Shown here: piece by piece, positions 23,417 to 35,469 of the stretch
Position numbering within the stretch: position 1 is the first letter of the stretch
How the letters are laid out: the number at the start of each line of letters is the position of its first letter
Source: Motacilla alba alba
Lineage: Eukaryota > Chordata > Aves > Passeriformes > Motacillidae
DNA: 64,000 bases
Assembly: GCF_015832195.1 (NCBI RefSeq)
Contig: NC_052026.1
Location: 18,261,013 to 18,325,012 of the forward strand
Reading direction: 5' to 3'
Notes under the pieces: model-generated
What the model was told of the DNA's origin: nothing
Databases searched by the model: none
Seen by the model: only the letters and a program-made list of their open reading frames with translations
Program-made: the position numbers and the translations under genes

Positions 23417-25335
23417 CTTATTGGGTGCAGTAATATAAATTATAGCTGTGCTCTACTATTGAAGCAGTTAATGGGGGGGATATCACACTGGGCTGTCTGA
23501 CATGGGGATGGGGATTCTCACCCTGGAATCCCTACAGCTTCCATGAGATTTGGTAAAGTTCCTAACTCCTCACTTCTGCACTCAGCAATTTACCCAAAAT
23601 CTCCATTCCTGGGTTTCTTTTTTTTTTGGAGAATACCTTCTTTCCAAAGGAAGAAATATTTTAAAAATTAACAATAACAAGAAGAAGTAACACTGTCGGA
23701 GTGGTTGTGCAACACACTCACACCTTTGGCCACCTCTCCAGCTTTGAAAATGGAAATTCCTCACATTTTTTTATGCTTTAAGTCCCTGTTCAGATGTGAT
23801 CTTGGCTGTTCTTCTGCACACAACCTGCAGCTGGGTGCTGGGGTTTCTCCAGGGACCAGAGGAGTGTGGCTGCCCCTCCCCACCCCTTTCTACACCATCC
23901 CTGCTGCCTATTCCACACTAAACATCCATTTCTAGCACAAATCTATGCAACAATGATCCCTACAAAGAAATAAAATCTCAACATCTGTAATCCCCAACCT
24001 CTCTCTTTCCAATTCTTCCCCTTTCCAGTGGAGTTATTCCCAAATAAATCCAGTACCTGCCCACAGGTGGGACACCACACACATTCTCCTCAGTGGTACT
24101 CCTTGCACAGAAACATCAGTGAGAAGATCTGGGTTTAACAGAGACACTTCTGAGTTGTTTTTTGGGTTTTTTTTTTTTCCCTTGGATGATTCCAGAATTC
24201 CCTTTGCATCAGAGCCTCCTTAGAGCTGTGTAAATAAAGATTTGTACTGGATCTTCCCAAATCAAATCCACCTCACCACCACAGGAGCTGCTCCACAGCC
24301 TGGGCTGTGCAAAGCCAAGGTGCTCTGGGAGCAGTTACCATCAATCTGCATCCAAGCCCTACATCTTATCATACGCCAAAATCCATCCAGAGAGTTCATG
24401 TGGTATTAACATCAACAATCCACTGCCCTCCCACTTGCTGTCACCCCAGTAAAAAGCTGGGAAGTTCTCTTGATGGTCTCTCAGAATCAGAGACTGCCAA
24501 GTCTGGGATATATTTGTAAATGCACTTCAAAACACCACCAGAAAATTCCCTTTAGGAACTTAAAACTTGAAATATCATTGCAGAAAGCAACTCAGATGAG
24601 CTTAAATCCGTGTTATTTGCAAGCACTCTGGTTAACTGCTGCTGGGAGTGTTTTGGGAACACGGCATCTCTAGAAGACTTTGTGAATAAAGATGAAAAAG
24701 CCACAGTTTGGAGCCTGCCGCCTCAGCAGCATCATCTCAGGGCAATGCTGCCACAAAAAGATGTCCAACCTGTCTTGTTGTGATACAGGCAGAGAATGGA
24801 CAGTCAGAGGGCAGAAAACCCCAACAACCTGCAGGTTTATTCAGGTTTTGAAAAGAGAGCAGCAGTTTGTCTTTGTGCCACTCTGAAATGCCTGGTTACC
24901 TTCCTTTGGATGTTTTTGGATGTTGTGCAAATGTCACACCACAAGGAAGCATCAGCCGTGGAAGCAATAAGGAGCAGGAATTTCCCACAGACACCTCGTT
25001 TCGGTGCAATTTTCCAGCCCAGGTTTCTTACCTTAAGAAATGTGGGTTTTTATAAGCCTCAGGAACCAGATGAACTCTGGGAGGATCCTCTGACTGAAAC
25101 CCAAGATTTTTTAGGCTCTGCAGTGACCACGTTACTCTGAAGTTGCACCAAGCCTGAAGTTACACAGTAGTTGTAGTCACTCGGATAAAGACACTGACTT
25201 GCTTGATTCATTTTTGGCTAAGAGCAATCCCTTGTACATTCCTACCTTTCACCCCTTCCTCATTAAGTGGAAAATCCAAAGTTTCCTTTAATCAGGTTTG
25301 AGCTTGGGCTGATGTGATGTTTACTGACTGAGACA
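23417..25335. other. Unique non-coding sequence
   Basis: No gene or repeat family is recognised. An open frame at 24796-25140 (114 codons, plus) ends in a plausible-looking peptide but has no start context, domain or splice evidence that would separate it from chance. Confidence 0.5.
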
Positions 25336-25830
25336 GTGGTTTTCAAAGACGTCGGGAACATCTGGCCCCGTGGCTTGGCAGGGAGCCCAGCAAATTGCCA
25401 ATCCCAAGGCCCAAGTTCACAGGCAGCTTTGGGGCTTTCATCCCGTAACAAGCGAGCCCTGAGGGCAGGGGAGGTGCTGCTCCTCCCTGCTCCATCCCTC
25501 TGCCTTGCTACCCGTGTGCTCCACAGCTCCGTGCTCTCCCAGAGGAGAGGAGGATCCTCATCCTGTCCATCCCGGCTGGGCCACACTGACCGTGCCCCTC
25601 TCACCTTCCTGCTGTGTCCCACCAGGTTCTGCCACTCCCAGGGAGCAGCTGGGACAAAGGAGGGCAGGGACAAGAGCCAGCATGTCCCTGCGTCCTGCCC
25701 AGCAGGTCCCACCCTGCCAGGCCGTCCGTGTCTCCATCCACCACTCCTGTCCTCACAGACTGCTGTTCCCTGAGGCTCTGGGGAGGCTGTGCCTCGCGCA
25801 GGGTTGAACCCAGGTCTCCAAACTCCCAAG
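25336..25830. other. GC-rich pocket with long overlapping open frames
   Basis: This is the most GC-rich half-kilobase of the window. It contains the longest open frame (188 codons, minus strand, 25829 to 25263) and frames of 100 to 145 codons on both strands at the same place. The predicted peptides are rich in Arg, Pro, Ser and Gly, with no motif I recognise. Stop codons are AT-rich, so long frames are expected in GC-rich DNA. I do not call a gene. Confidence 0.55.
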
Positions 25831-28800
25831 GGAGCAGCCTGAGCAGGAGCCCAGGCTCACATTTTGTCAGCAAAGCCCGCCTGGAAAGCACAGCTGCTGC
25901 AGATGTTCTGCAGACGGAAAACATTTGCATCCACTGCCCTTAATGCGTGGTTTGAAAGCTGAGTCTGGGATGCTCTACTGATGGGAATCACTTCTGCTCC
26001 AACAAGTAGATCCATCCACTCCAGAAAAAGAGGAAATAAGACATCAGAGGCAAACTAAGTTTGGATCTCACTGTGAGGAACCTTGAGGATCATCACCTGG
26101 GTCTTTCTGGTTCAGATTGCATCCCCTTGACTGGGTTGTTGGCTGTGGCACAACATTTTAACCAGTCAAAGAATGAGCAGATCTCTTTATTCTCTACTTA
26201 TGTCACTGCAACACACCTTGCTTAGGGAGAAAACAGGGCCTGTCTGCACACAAGTGAAAATCTCTGAGGGTAGAGGCTTGTGTGGCTTTCACTGCATGGA
26301 AAAAAATGGATAATGGAAAGTGGAGAGGGCCATGGTCAAATGAAATGTTTGTTTGTTAGAACACAAAACATCGCACGGCCCTTTAGGGATTAGCACCAGT
26401 TGTCTTGAAATGGTTTGTGAGGTGAGGGAGACAGGCAGCCAAGGGGAAAAAAATGTTTCCAAAAAGCAGTGACCAATCACCAAGAGAACAGCACATCTCT
26501 GTCCTGACCTCCCGTGAGCTCTGAACTCTGCTGGCACTGTCCAGCCCCATTCCCTGAGAAACACGAGGCTGAGGGAGAAAGTCATCTTTGTTTCATGAAA
26601 TATTTACATTGGAGAAGGGAAAGTCTTTTGTATATTGTCACTGACCTTTGGAGGGAGGGGGGCGGTCGTAATCAGGTTTCAGGATCACAATTTTCACAGC
26701 TGCACATAATAATTTGATTCAGGTATTTGATTCACACACTGAGGCTGAAAACTCCTCTAGAACCAACAACTGCTCTGCTTTTCCCACAGAGATACCCTCG
26801 ACCTGGGCATGGGCCTTGTGTGGAAACATTTTGTGCTAAATGCTGGAAGAAAAGGAAAAGGAATAAAGAAGTTCCATAAAAAATGCCTGGGCCTGGTGAT
26901 CTTTTGTGCCTGATGATTTTTTTTTTTATTTTTTTTTCTTCTAAACAGTCACAAATGAAAAGGAAGAGCTAATAGGAGTTTGGCTCCATCTCCTCTTCCT
27001 GAGACAGAGTGGGGTCTACAGAATTTCCTGCTCCTGGGCAGCTATCTTAGAAAGGCTTAAAAACACAGCCGGGTCCAAGAAAAATCAAAGGGCCATCACT
27101 GAAAAGGGATACAGAATTTCCAGATCCTAGGGTGGGAGCTGCATTGATGTGGCAGAAGCCGGGGTGGTGGAAAAAGGAAGCAGGTTCAGTGTAAGATTTC
27201 ACGTGGATGGCCTTTGGTGCCTCAGCAGCGTAACGGGGGTAGGGGGTGGACAGGGGGCCTGCCTGGGGGACAGGAAGGATTCAGACTCCTCATTTCCTCT
27301 GCAGCAAAACATGGGCACTTAGTGCTTTTATCAGTGCCTTACACGGCAAAAATGTGTAATTGCAAAAACTTCAAGCTTAAAACATTTGTCCCTCCAGTGT
27401 TGAAGCTCCAGAGCTATTAATATGCAGCCTGCTCTGGCTGTAGGATCTCCCACAAATACCACTCTTCCCTAGTTCAAAGGGTCAAAATAAGGCAAGGGGG
27501 TTCAGAGGAAACTTTTTATTCCCCAAAAGATCCCAGCTGCCTGTCCTAGCTTGAAAACTCTTTATTCACCCTTGATGTGCTTGTGTATTTACCTATTTTC
27601 ACACCTGCAGTAGGTGGGTTAGCTGTGTGGCTGCGACTGCTCAGGATGGATTTTTAAAAACAAAACCTCAAAGTAGAAATTCACCCTTTTCTGAAAGCAA
27701 ATCTCATGCCCCACTACCATTGTGTTAGCTGTTCTGATTCACATCAGTCAGAAAAAAAAAGAGTAGAGAAGTGAATGAAGCAGACACAAGGTCTGCAGTC
27801 ACAGAAACCTCTCAAGGATTTCGATGTGTGTGGATGTAAATTGTCACAGCAGGGCTGCAAATCCCCAGGAGCTCTGAATCCTTCCACATCACCCTCCTCA
27901 AGCCCTTCTCCTATGACATAAAAACCCAGGGTTTTTTTCATTAAATCTGTGTCTGAAGCAGCATTCCTTCCTTTGGAAATAAATCCTATGGAAAAGCTCC
28001 AAACCTGGGAGCCAGAGGGAGGCAGAGAGGTCGGGTGGTCAGCAGAGAGGTGCAGCAAAGCCCGTGACCTCCGAGCACCTAGTTTGCCATTTCTATCATT
28101 GCCTTCCCACGTTTTAAGCGTCAGGGATAATCTGGAATGTGCTCCTCCTGTTCTCAGAGACAGATGGCAGCGAGGAAAGCAGGTTGGAAGAAAGGAATAA
28201 TAAATATCCCAAGGTGAGTAAATGTCTTGGCTTTGGGCAGCTGCGCCTGTGGTTTTTCTCAGGGTGCACAAATGTCCCTGGGCTTGTTCCTAGACCCACT
28301 AAACTTTTTTATGACGTGTTTCCTGCACTGTCTGGCCAAGGGTCAGAGATGTTAAGTCCTGGGGGAAATCTGGAGCTGAGAGCACTGCATGATCCAGGGG
28401 GTGATAAGGCAGATTGCTGGGCTGGGCTGGGGCTGGGAAGGCAGAGTTCAGCTTGCAGGGCAGATGGGGCTGTGGAAAGTTCCTTTGTTAGCAAGAAGAG
28501 GTATTTATCCTGATTTTTGGGTGATTCAGAAGACAGTTTACCTCCACTGTCACACTATACCTCTGTGGATAGTGGCTGGGCAGCCGCTGGATATAAAACA
28601 CAACCAGTTTGAAGTGTGCTCTTGCTCCCTTTCTGCCAGGAGCTCCCAAACTGGGATTCACCACTGGGGAGGGGACAGGTTTTACCCCATGTGAGTTGTC
28701 TGGGGGCTGATTGTCCCCTGGTTTGGGGCAGCTCTGTGCTGTGACACACCCTGAATGATGGCTTTTGCCAACGGTGCTGCAGAGCCATCCATCAGCTGGA

Positions 28801-29580
28801 AATAGATGGAGCAGGGCAGCCAGCTTCCTGCTGCCATCCATGCCCTGTCAGGAGGCACAGACTTCGTGCAGAATTCATGTTTCCACCGTCTGAAGAGCAT
28901 TATTTACAGGGAGAATTTTGGGGAAACTTATCTGTCCTTCATTTCTTGCTGGGGCGAAGTTTGCGTCCCAAACTGGACAACCACCACAAGTGGAAGAAGG
29001 GTAATTCAGCACAAATAGCACGAAGCAGTGCTGTGCAGGAGTTTAGGAAAAATGGAGAAGAAATCACCAGAGCCAAAGAACACTCCATGGAGTTGACACA
29101 GGAGGCTGAAATAAGATAGGCAGTTTGTAATTACTTTCTTTGGGATGTGGCCAGGACATGGAGGTTAACATCACAGCTTCACAAGGACTGCAGAAGCAGC
29201 TGAGGATCTCTCGGAGCTCAGGAGACACGCAGGGAACTTCCCTGAAACCTCCTGGCTTGGGCCATCACATCCAAATCCTGTGAGCCGAGGCTGGGAGGAG
29301 CACAATGGGTCTGATCTGTGTTCTGTGACATGCCAGAACCAAATAAACAAACTGAGGGGCTCTTGCTGCTCAGGCCAGGGCTCTTGGGCTCCTGCCACGG
29401 AGTTGTCACTCGTCCTGACAGCAAGCATCTGCCTGGGATAGTTCACCTTCAGAAAGGAGAGCATGGGAGGGACACAGGAGTGAAAAGGCAAAAGCAGCTG
29501 CAGCCCACGAGCATCCCACAGCACGGCAAAGGGAAGGGAGAGCTTTAAAAACTCCACCCTGGCAGGCGATAATCAAGATT
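25831..29580. other. Unique non-coding sequence
   Basis: No gene, RNA or transposon is recognised. T-rich low complexity occurs at 26918-26940. A 175-codon open frame on the minus strand (28271 to 27744) has no recognisable domain and overlaps plus-strand frames. Confidence 0.5.
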
Positions 29581-29666
29581 TTTGTCCTTTTTTTTTTCCA
29601 AATAAATTTATTTCAAATTTTATTTTATTTATTTTAATTTTTTTTTCAAATCAATTTATTTATAAG
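29581..29666. repeat. T/A-rich low-complexity tract
   Basis: About 85 bp of almost pure A and T, containing a perfect 14-bp palindrome at 29600-29613 (AAATAAATTTATTT) and repeated ATTTATTT phrases. Confidence 0.9.
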
Positions 29667-30005
29667 AAGCATCTCTGAGCTCGTCCCACCTGCAGGCCAG
29701 ACTGGAAGCACAAGGCACTGGGTATCTCCCTGCCAACACTGTATTTTATGACAGCTCTTAATTTGACCCTAACCAGCCTCAGAGGCAATAATTCTGGAAT
29801 GTTTCCCTCCAGAAAGACTGTACCTCAGGTTTTTCTTGGAACTGGGTTCCATTAAGAGCAATCCTGTTCTTTAGAGGCAAAACCTGGATTTTTTATTTCC
29901 TGCTAAGAACTCAGGTGTTTGAGCCATGGGCTCGCATGCCAGTGGTTCACCTTCTTGCTTTGATTTAAGTGGCTGCAGCCTCACAGGAGAAGCACACAAA
30001 ATGCT
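29667..30005. other. Unique non-coding spacer
   Basis: Nothing recognisable lies between the two low-complexity tracts. Confidence 0.5.
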
Positions 30006-30034
30006 AAAAAAAAAAAAATAAAAAAAAAAAAAAG
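30006..30034. repeat. A-rich tract
   Basis: 13 A, one T, then 14 A. No retroposon body is recognised upstream. Confidence 0.93.
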
Positions 30035-33000
30035 GCAAAGGTGGCAAATGGACCAAGGACTTTCCTTCTGTCCATTAAACCCCGTGAAGGGAGAGGGAGA
30101 GAAAAGGAGGCTTTGGCAAAAGACCTCTTGCACATGTTCGGGGATGCATAGATGAGCTCTCGACCAGTCAAAATAGGAAATACCACCCCTTAAAGCTGGA
30201 TGTTGGAAGGTCTGAGGAGCTTTGTGAAACTGTGCCACCGAGTGCTGAGCAGAACGGAAAAATCATTCCTAAAGCAAATCTCTGGAGATTTCTGGGAAAA
30301 TTGGCTCACCCACTGGTTGTAGCTCGATTCTTGAGGTGACTGGTCTTAACCCTGGCAAGGACTTCAATCTGCTCACTTAATCTGGCTGCAGAAAGGGCTG
30401 AGATGCTGTTTAGGTCATTTAGCATCACTTTTTCTTCCCCCTGTTGCAAGCTGAGCCAGCCCTTTTTGCTCACTTGAAAAGCTTCCCCTTCAAAGGCCCT
30501 GTGGAAAAGTCTTATTTCTTCCCCCCAAGTGACAGATTTTGAAGCAATCTCAAAGATATCTTGTCCAACACAATTACCCTCCACAAATCTGACCCTGACA
30601 GAGCTGAGGCAAAGTGTGATTTTTAACCTCGAGCACTAAAACATGTCAGGAAAGTTGTACTTGTGGAAAAGGATAAACCTTGAGGTGGCTAAAATTTATG
30701 GAGAAGAGATGTTAAAAGTTTTAAATTCCAGATGTGTGAAGCTCCAGCCATTTGGTGAATGATCTTGGAATTTTGAGCCATTTTTCAGGCAGGGATTTCA
30801 GCCTCAGAAATGTGTTCAGAATGTGACCCAGCTATTAAGTTCTTTGTAATTTATGCAAATAGTTTGTTCTCATCCTGGAATAGGGGACATTTGCTGCTGC
30901 TTAAAATCATGGAAGGAGGCAAATCAAGGAGCATCCTGTATTTCTACCAAAGAATCCCCTATAAAATAGCACTCAGCTTTTTAATTTATTGAGGAAACAT
31001 GGAGATGATGTGTTGCAGAAAAAGCTTTTTACATTTGAGTCTCCTTAACCTCTGGGATTGTTTTAGGCTAAGTCTGAGGGATAAGGAATTCACTGGGACA
31101 ATATTGATTTCTGCCTCAATTCCTGCTTCAAATATTTAGCTTGGTTCTAGTTCCCACGAATCTTTGTAGGATGAGAGTCTATAACAGCAGAAATATGTGT
31201 TGCAAAGTAAAATTGTCCCATACTGTGGGAAAAGGAAATCAGGGAATATAATAAGACAAGATTGGTTTGTTTCTAGGTGGGGTATATTAATAAACTAAAA
31301 AGGGCAAAGGAAATTTAGGTAGACAAAAGAAAAAAGTAGTTTAAGGAATGATTTTATTTTTTTTTTACCCTTTAATCTTGGTTCTGCTGGGACTTGGGCC
31401 ACTTTCCAGACCAGTCATGGGAGTAATTTTGGGACAGCAAAGGCAGCCAGACTTTGTCTTCTTGACTGTCCCTGGATGTTTCTGCTGCAGAATTTATTTT
31501 GCTTTTAGGTGATGCTTTTCCACAGCTGCTTGATCAGAGCAGCCTGAGCTAGCACAGCCAGATCCAGCTTCGTTTGCCACCTGGAAATGTGGGATTTTTC
31601 AGAGGAAGCAGGGATGGCAGAAATGCTTTGGGGTGAAAATGCGTGGGCCAAACCAAAAAGTGAGACCCTGCTCTGCACCATTCTCAGCCTGGGAATGGGA
31701 ATGACAAATTAGAGGCATGAAAAGAAGTGGGAATGTGACAGCAAGGGAGGGGAAGGGGGTGCAATGGATGGCTTAATAACAGCTTGTACTGATGGACAAA
31801 TTGCACCTCTGGACTGTTTGTGTCGGCAGAAGGACGCTTGGATCCTTGTCAAGGAGAACTGAAGGATGGCTCCCAGTTGGACCATGCAAACAATCAGCTG
31901 GCCCCAGGCTCCAGCAGTGGGCCATGGGCCTGGCAGAGCCCTAAACCCCCCAGCTCTCTGGGGCCCTATCAGTGGGAAACCAAAAGGATGGGAGGGAAAG
32001 GGTCAGGCCACTTCAAAGGAGACATGGACTTGGTTTGAAATTTAACCCCTTTGGAGTTTAAATTTCTTCCAGGTCTCCACATGGCCAAGTGGCCCTGTTT
32101 GCTTCCAAGCAGCCTGTGGGACTGTCCAGCAGGAACTGCAAACACCCCGATGTCAAATATGGGAGTTTCTGGATTTCTCTCCTGGTAGTCTTCAATGAGA
32201 TATTCCAAAATTTGCTTCCATGACCCAAAAGCTGCTCCCAAGGAATATTGTTCTGGGGCTGTGGGAGTCTGACCATCACACTGTGGGGTTTCTGTGCAGG
32301 CAGCCCTTACTCCAGCAGCTCATTCATATCCAGCATGAGATAAGCTGTCATTGTTAAACATCCCATGACTTTAATAAATAAGGTTTCCTAAAGGAACCTG
32401 TGATATTTCAGCAAGAAAAACTGTCTTTCCTCAGGGTTGGACATGAAATACAGCATTGACCATGACCTTTTGTAATTCCTCCTGGTGGCGTCTGCTGGAT
32501 CTTCTGTGCTCCTAATCCTTTAGTGCAACAGTTGAGGCTGCTCTGCCTCCACTTTCTCCTTCTCCAGAATGTCCCAGGACATTTTGTCCCCTTTGCCTTC
32601 CCACCCTCCTCGGAAAAAAAAAAGTCACAGCCTTCCCACCAGGGCTTGGGAGAAACAAATTTGTGGGGAAAAAGGAAATGCTGAAGGCAGATGGGTGTTC
32701 CTGGGGCTGCTGGTGTTCCCTTGTTTGGGAGGCATTCCCACCACAACCCAAATACCAAAAAACCATCATAAATTTAGAGAATGGGCCTGCAGAATGACCC
32801 CAAATGACTTTTGGTGCGGAGAGAAAACATGCCCTGTAAACTGAGGGGGAATGAGAGCATGTCCTTCCCATCAAGGCCTTTTGCTGGACTTTGAGGCACA
32901 TTCCTGAGCCTTCAGCAACTGGGGTTGGCACAGATGCCATCTTCCAGGGCAGTGTTTTCCACTGGAGATGCAGACCACAGAAAAAGAGGGGAAAAAAAGT

Positions 33001-33392
33001 TGTTCATGACCTTTCTCTCTGAGTTTCCTCCAGAACCAGCTCTTGTTAAACAATTTGTTGTCCAAAATGACATTATTCAGAAATATATTTTCCATTCTTT
33101 TTTATCTTAGGCATCTAGGGTTTTTTTTGTGAATTCCCTGCATTTTGTAGGTGACTGTGCTGTGCTGTGCTGAAAGAGCAGTAAAACCTCATGCCCTAAA
33201 TCAGTTTTTGTTATGCAGCTAGTCCTCTTGGTCAATTCTAATTCTATTTCCTAAGATTTCTAGTAAAGATGTAAAATAGTCATTGTCTTTGGTGTTTCAG
33301 TTAAACTAAAAATTGAGAGTTATTTGTCTTCTATTATCTTAAAAATAAAATCAGTCTCATTATCCTTTCTGCCTACACCATTAATGCATCAA
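30035..33392. other. Unique non-coding sequence
   Basis: No gene or transposon is recognised. A short T run lies near 31361-31370, and a CTGTG pentamer repeat near 33159-33178. Open frames up to 142 codons (32940 to 32512 minus) overlap frames on the other strand and have no domain. Confidence 0.5.
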
Positions 33393-33490
33393 TCTATTAT
33401 TATTATTATTATTACTACTATTATTAATATTACTATTATTACTATTACTATTGCTATTACTACTACTACTACTATTACTATTATTTAATA
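33393..33490. repeat. ATT/ACT trinucleotide microsatellite
   Basis: About 98 bp of TAT trinucleotides with many ACT, AAT and GCT variants. It abuts the 3' tail side of the reverse-oriented CR1 fragment that begins at 33490. Confidence 0.95.
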
Positions 33491-33552
33491 ATTTGGGTTG
33501 GAAGGGACCATGTAGTTCCAACTCCCTGCCATGAGCAGGGATAATATTTCAC
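33490..33552 (-). mobile_element. Short CR1 LINE 3' end
   Basis: Reverse-oriented CR1 3' sequence: 'TTTGGGTTGGAAGGGACCAT', then 'AGTTCCAACTCCCTGCCATG', then 'AGCAGGGATAA'. Only about 63 bp remain. The microsatellite lies exactly where the CR1 tail repeats would be. Confidence 0.85.
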
Positions 33553-33560
33553 CTCTGACT

Positions 33561-33630
33561 GTATTTGTAATTAGGAAGTCCTAATTATGAATATTGTATT
33601 TGTAATTAGGAATTTCTAATTATGAATGCA
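33561..33630. repeat. Two tandem 35-bp units, each a hairpin
   Basis: Two consecutive units start with GTATTTGTAATTAGGAA at 33561 and 33596. In the first, TAATTAGGA and TCCTAATTA form perfect 9-bp inverted arms around a 2-nt loop. The second has changes in one arm (TTTCTAATTA). Confidence 0.93.
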
Positions 33631-34137
33631 GTGTGACCTACAATCCTCATGGAAAATCTGAGGAATTCACAAATGACAGAAATTTGTAAGCCAGCACAAA
33701 GAACTGGAGAATTGAGATTTAGGGGTGTAACCAATGCCACCAAGACAAACACTTGGTGTTTGTCACACACCAGCGACTGGACCAGGAAAAGCAGGTTTAT
33801 CCTTTGTGAGGTGAATTCCATGTAAAAAGCTATAATCCTTCAATTAAGGAAAAACTAAGTGAATCAGGTGCAATACATGTCAGGAGGCTGAAAAGGGAAG
33901 CATTTGAAAATCATGAAGTGGGAAAAATCGTGGTTGCCCAGCCCATTACTGTGGTGTTAACGAAGATCCTTGGGCTGGGTGCCTTGGAGCCACAGGGGAG
34001 GGAGTTCTCCCAGTCTGGGATGAATGAACTCTGCACCTATGGAGACTTGGGAGTGGGAAGCCAACCGAAACTTTAATCTCTGGTTAAAAAGGAAAATAAA
34101 AACAAAGAAGGAAAATCAGTGGGTTTTCTTAAATGCG

Positions 34138-34140
<3 letters not shown>
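33631..34140. other. Unique non-coding sequence
   Basis: Nothing recognisable between the tandem hairpin units and the AC microsatellite. Confidence 0.5.

Positions 34141-34169
<29 letters not shown>
34141..34169. repeat. (AC)14 dinucleotide microsatellite
   Basis: A perfect AC run of 29 nt, likely polymorphic between individuals. Confidence 0.98.
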
Positions 34170-34171
<2 letters not shown>

Positions 34172-35444
34172 CAATTAGTTCTTTTTAACTGCTAATGAAA
34201 ACAGGATCCACAGGCAGAGCTGGGCCTTTTAGTCATAAATCCATGTACAGTAGCCCTGTAATCCACGATTTCACGCTCAGGGTAAAGGTGGACCAGCACT
34301 ACCATGAGTCACACAGAGTGTAAAATCCTGGGAGAGGCTGCACGAGGGACAAGCAGCAAACCAAAAATTACATTTCATTCTGATTTTGTTCTTGTGTCTC
34401 AAGCCGTCAGATTTCTCACACTTTGTAAGTCAGGCACATAATTTTGTGGCTGTAGAACACACGGTCACCCTGACACTGACTGAAGTATTCAGACAGGATT
34501 TTTCCCTTTCCTCATCCTTGTAAATGTGATACCAGACTGGTTTGGTTCACAGGTGGAAGGAGATTGTCTTTAAAAAAATGGCATTTTGGCAAAGCTGCTT
34601 TTGAGGCTGTCATCTGATCTGAAGCCTTGGAAAATTAAAACTTTTGACCTTCTTTCAGTGGAGAACCTCAACTGTAAAGATCAGAAGTTCAGCGCGAGGC
34701 TCCATGTTTGAACGTTTGCCCAATGCTCGGCGCGGTGAAACGCCCAGCGCCTTCCGCTGAGCTCAGCCCGAGCTGTCAGAGCCATCCAGGGCTGAAATCC
34801 CTTCCAGCCTCACCCACCGGGGACGAGTTTCCTTTGATCACCAGGGGTAAATAATGCCGGTGTGTCAGGGCTACAATTAACCCACTGTGTCCAATTCCCA
34901 GATGACACAAATCTCTCCCGGCGCTGCTTCAGCAGCCTCACCTCCCTCAACTGTCGACTTCAAGCCTTGGTGCAATCGTGCAGTCAAGGAAAAAACACTG
35001 AGAAGTGGAATTATTCCCTCTCAAAGCCTTTGCTGCATTTTATACTTCCCAAATAAGCGGATGGACCCCTGTTTTAATTGACCACTGCTTTATCTCTGAG
35101 GAGCATTGGCCAAAAGCAGCCCGGGACCCAGCAGGATTTATTTGATGTCCAGCACATGATGGATATTTCCTCCCAGGGTGGGTTATTTATTTGTCTGGGG
35201 CTGTTGGCACGCATGAGTTTCTGACTCTTACAGGTAATTTTGAAAAATGTGGCTTGCAAGAATATGAAAGAAAGGAACATAACAGGACTTGGTGAACACA
35301 CACAGCCCAGAGCAAAAGGGGCACCTCCAGCTTTTAAAATGCTCGTTGTGTCTTTGGTGGAGGAGCTTGAATGAAATCATTTATATGAGCTGCAATATCT
35401 GGCTGACTCCACTGATCACGATAATCAAATGCAAGAGATTTGGA
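34170..35444. other. Unique non-coding sequence with a CpG-containing pocket
   Basis: From 34688 to 34856 the sequence is GC-rich and holds roughly a dozen CpG dinucleotides, against very few in its neighbours. It is too short to call a CpG island. No TATA-like or exon-like structure is evident next to it. Confidence 0.45.
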
Positions 35445-35469
35445 GGGGAGAAGGGAAGGGGGGTGGGGG
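35445..35469 (+). other. G-quadruplex-type motif
   Basis: Four G runs, of 4, 3, 6 and 5 G, separated by AGAA, AA and T. This fits the usual G3+N1-7 rule for a G-quadruplex on the plus strand. Confidence 0.8.

Noticed and set aside
24796..25140. 114-codon plus-strand frame with a protein-like end
   Set aside because: No start context, no domain, no splice support. Frames of this length are expected by chance in 64 kb.
25795..25830. GGTTGAACCC phrase resembling a tRNA T-arm
   Set aside because: No matching acceptor, D or anticodon arms upstream.
26085..26130. Third copy of the unidentified repeat seen at 14984 and 18528
   Set aside because: The match is limited to about 28 bases with several differences; kept as a hint only.
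27744..28271. 175-codon minus-strand frame
   Set aside because: No domain, overlapping plus-strand frames, ordinary composition.
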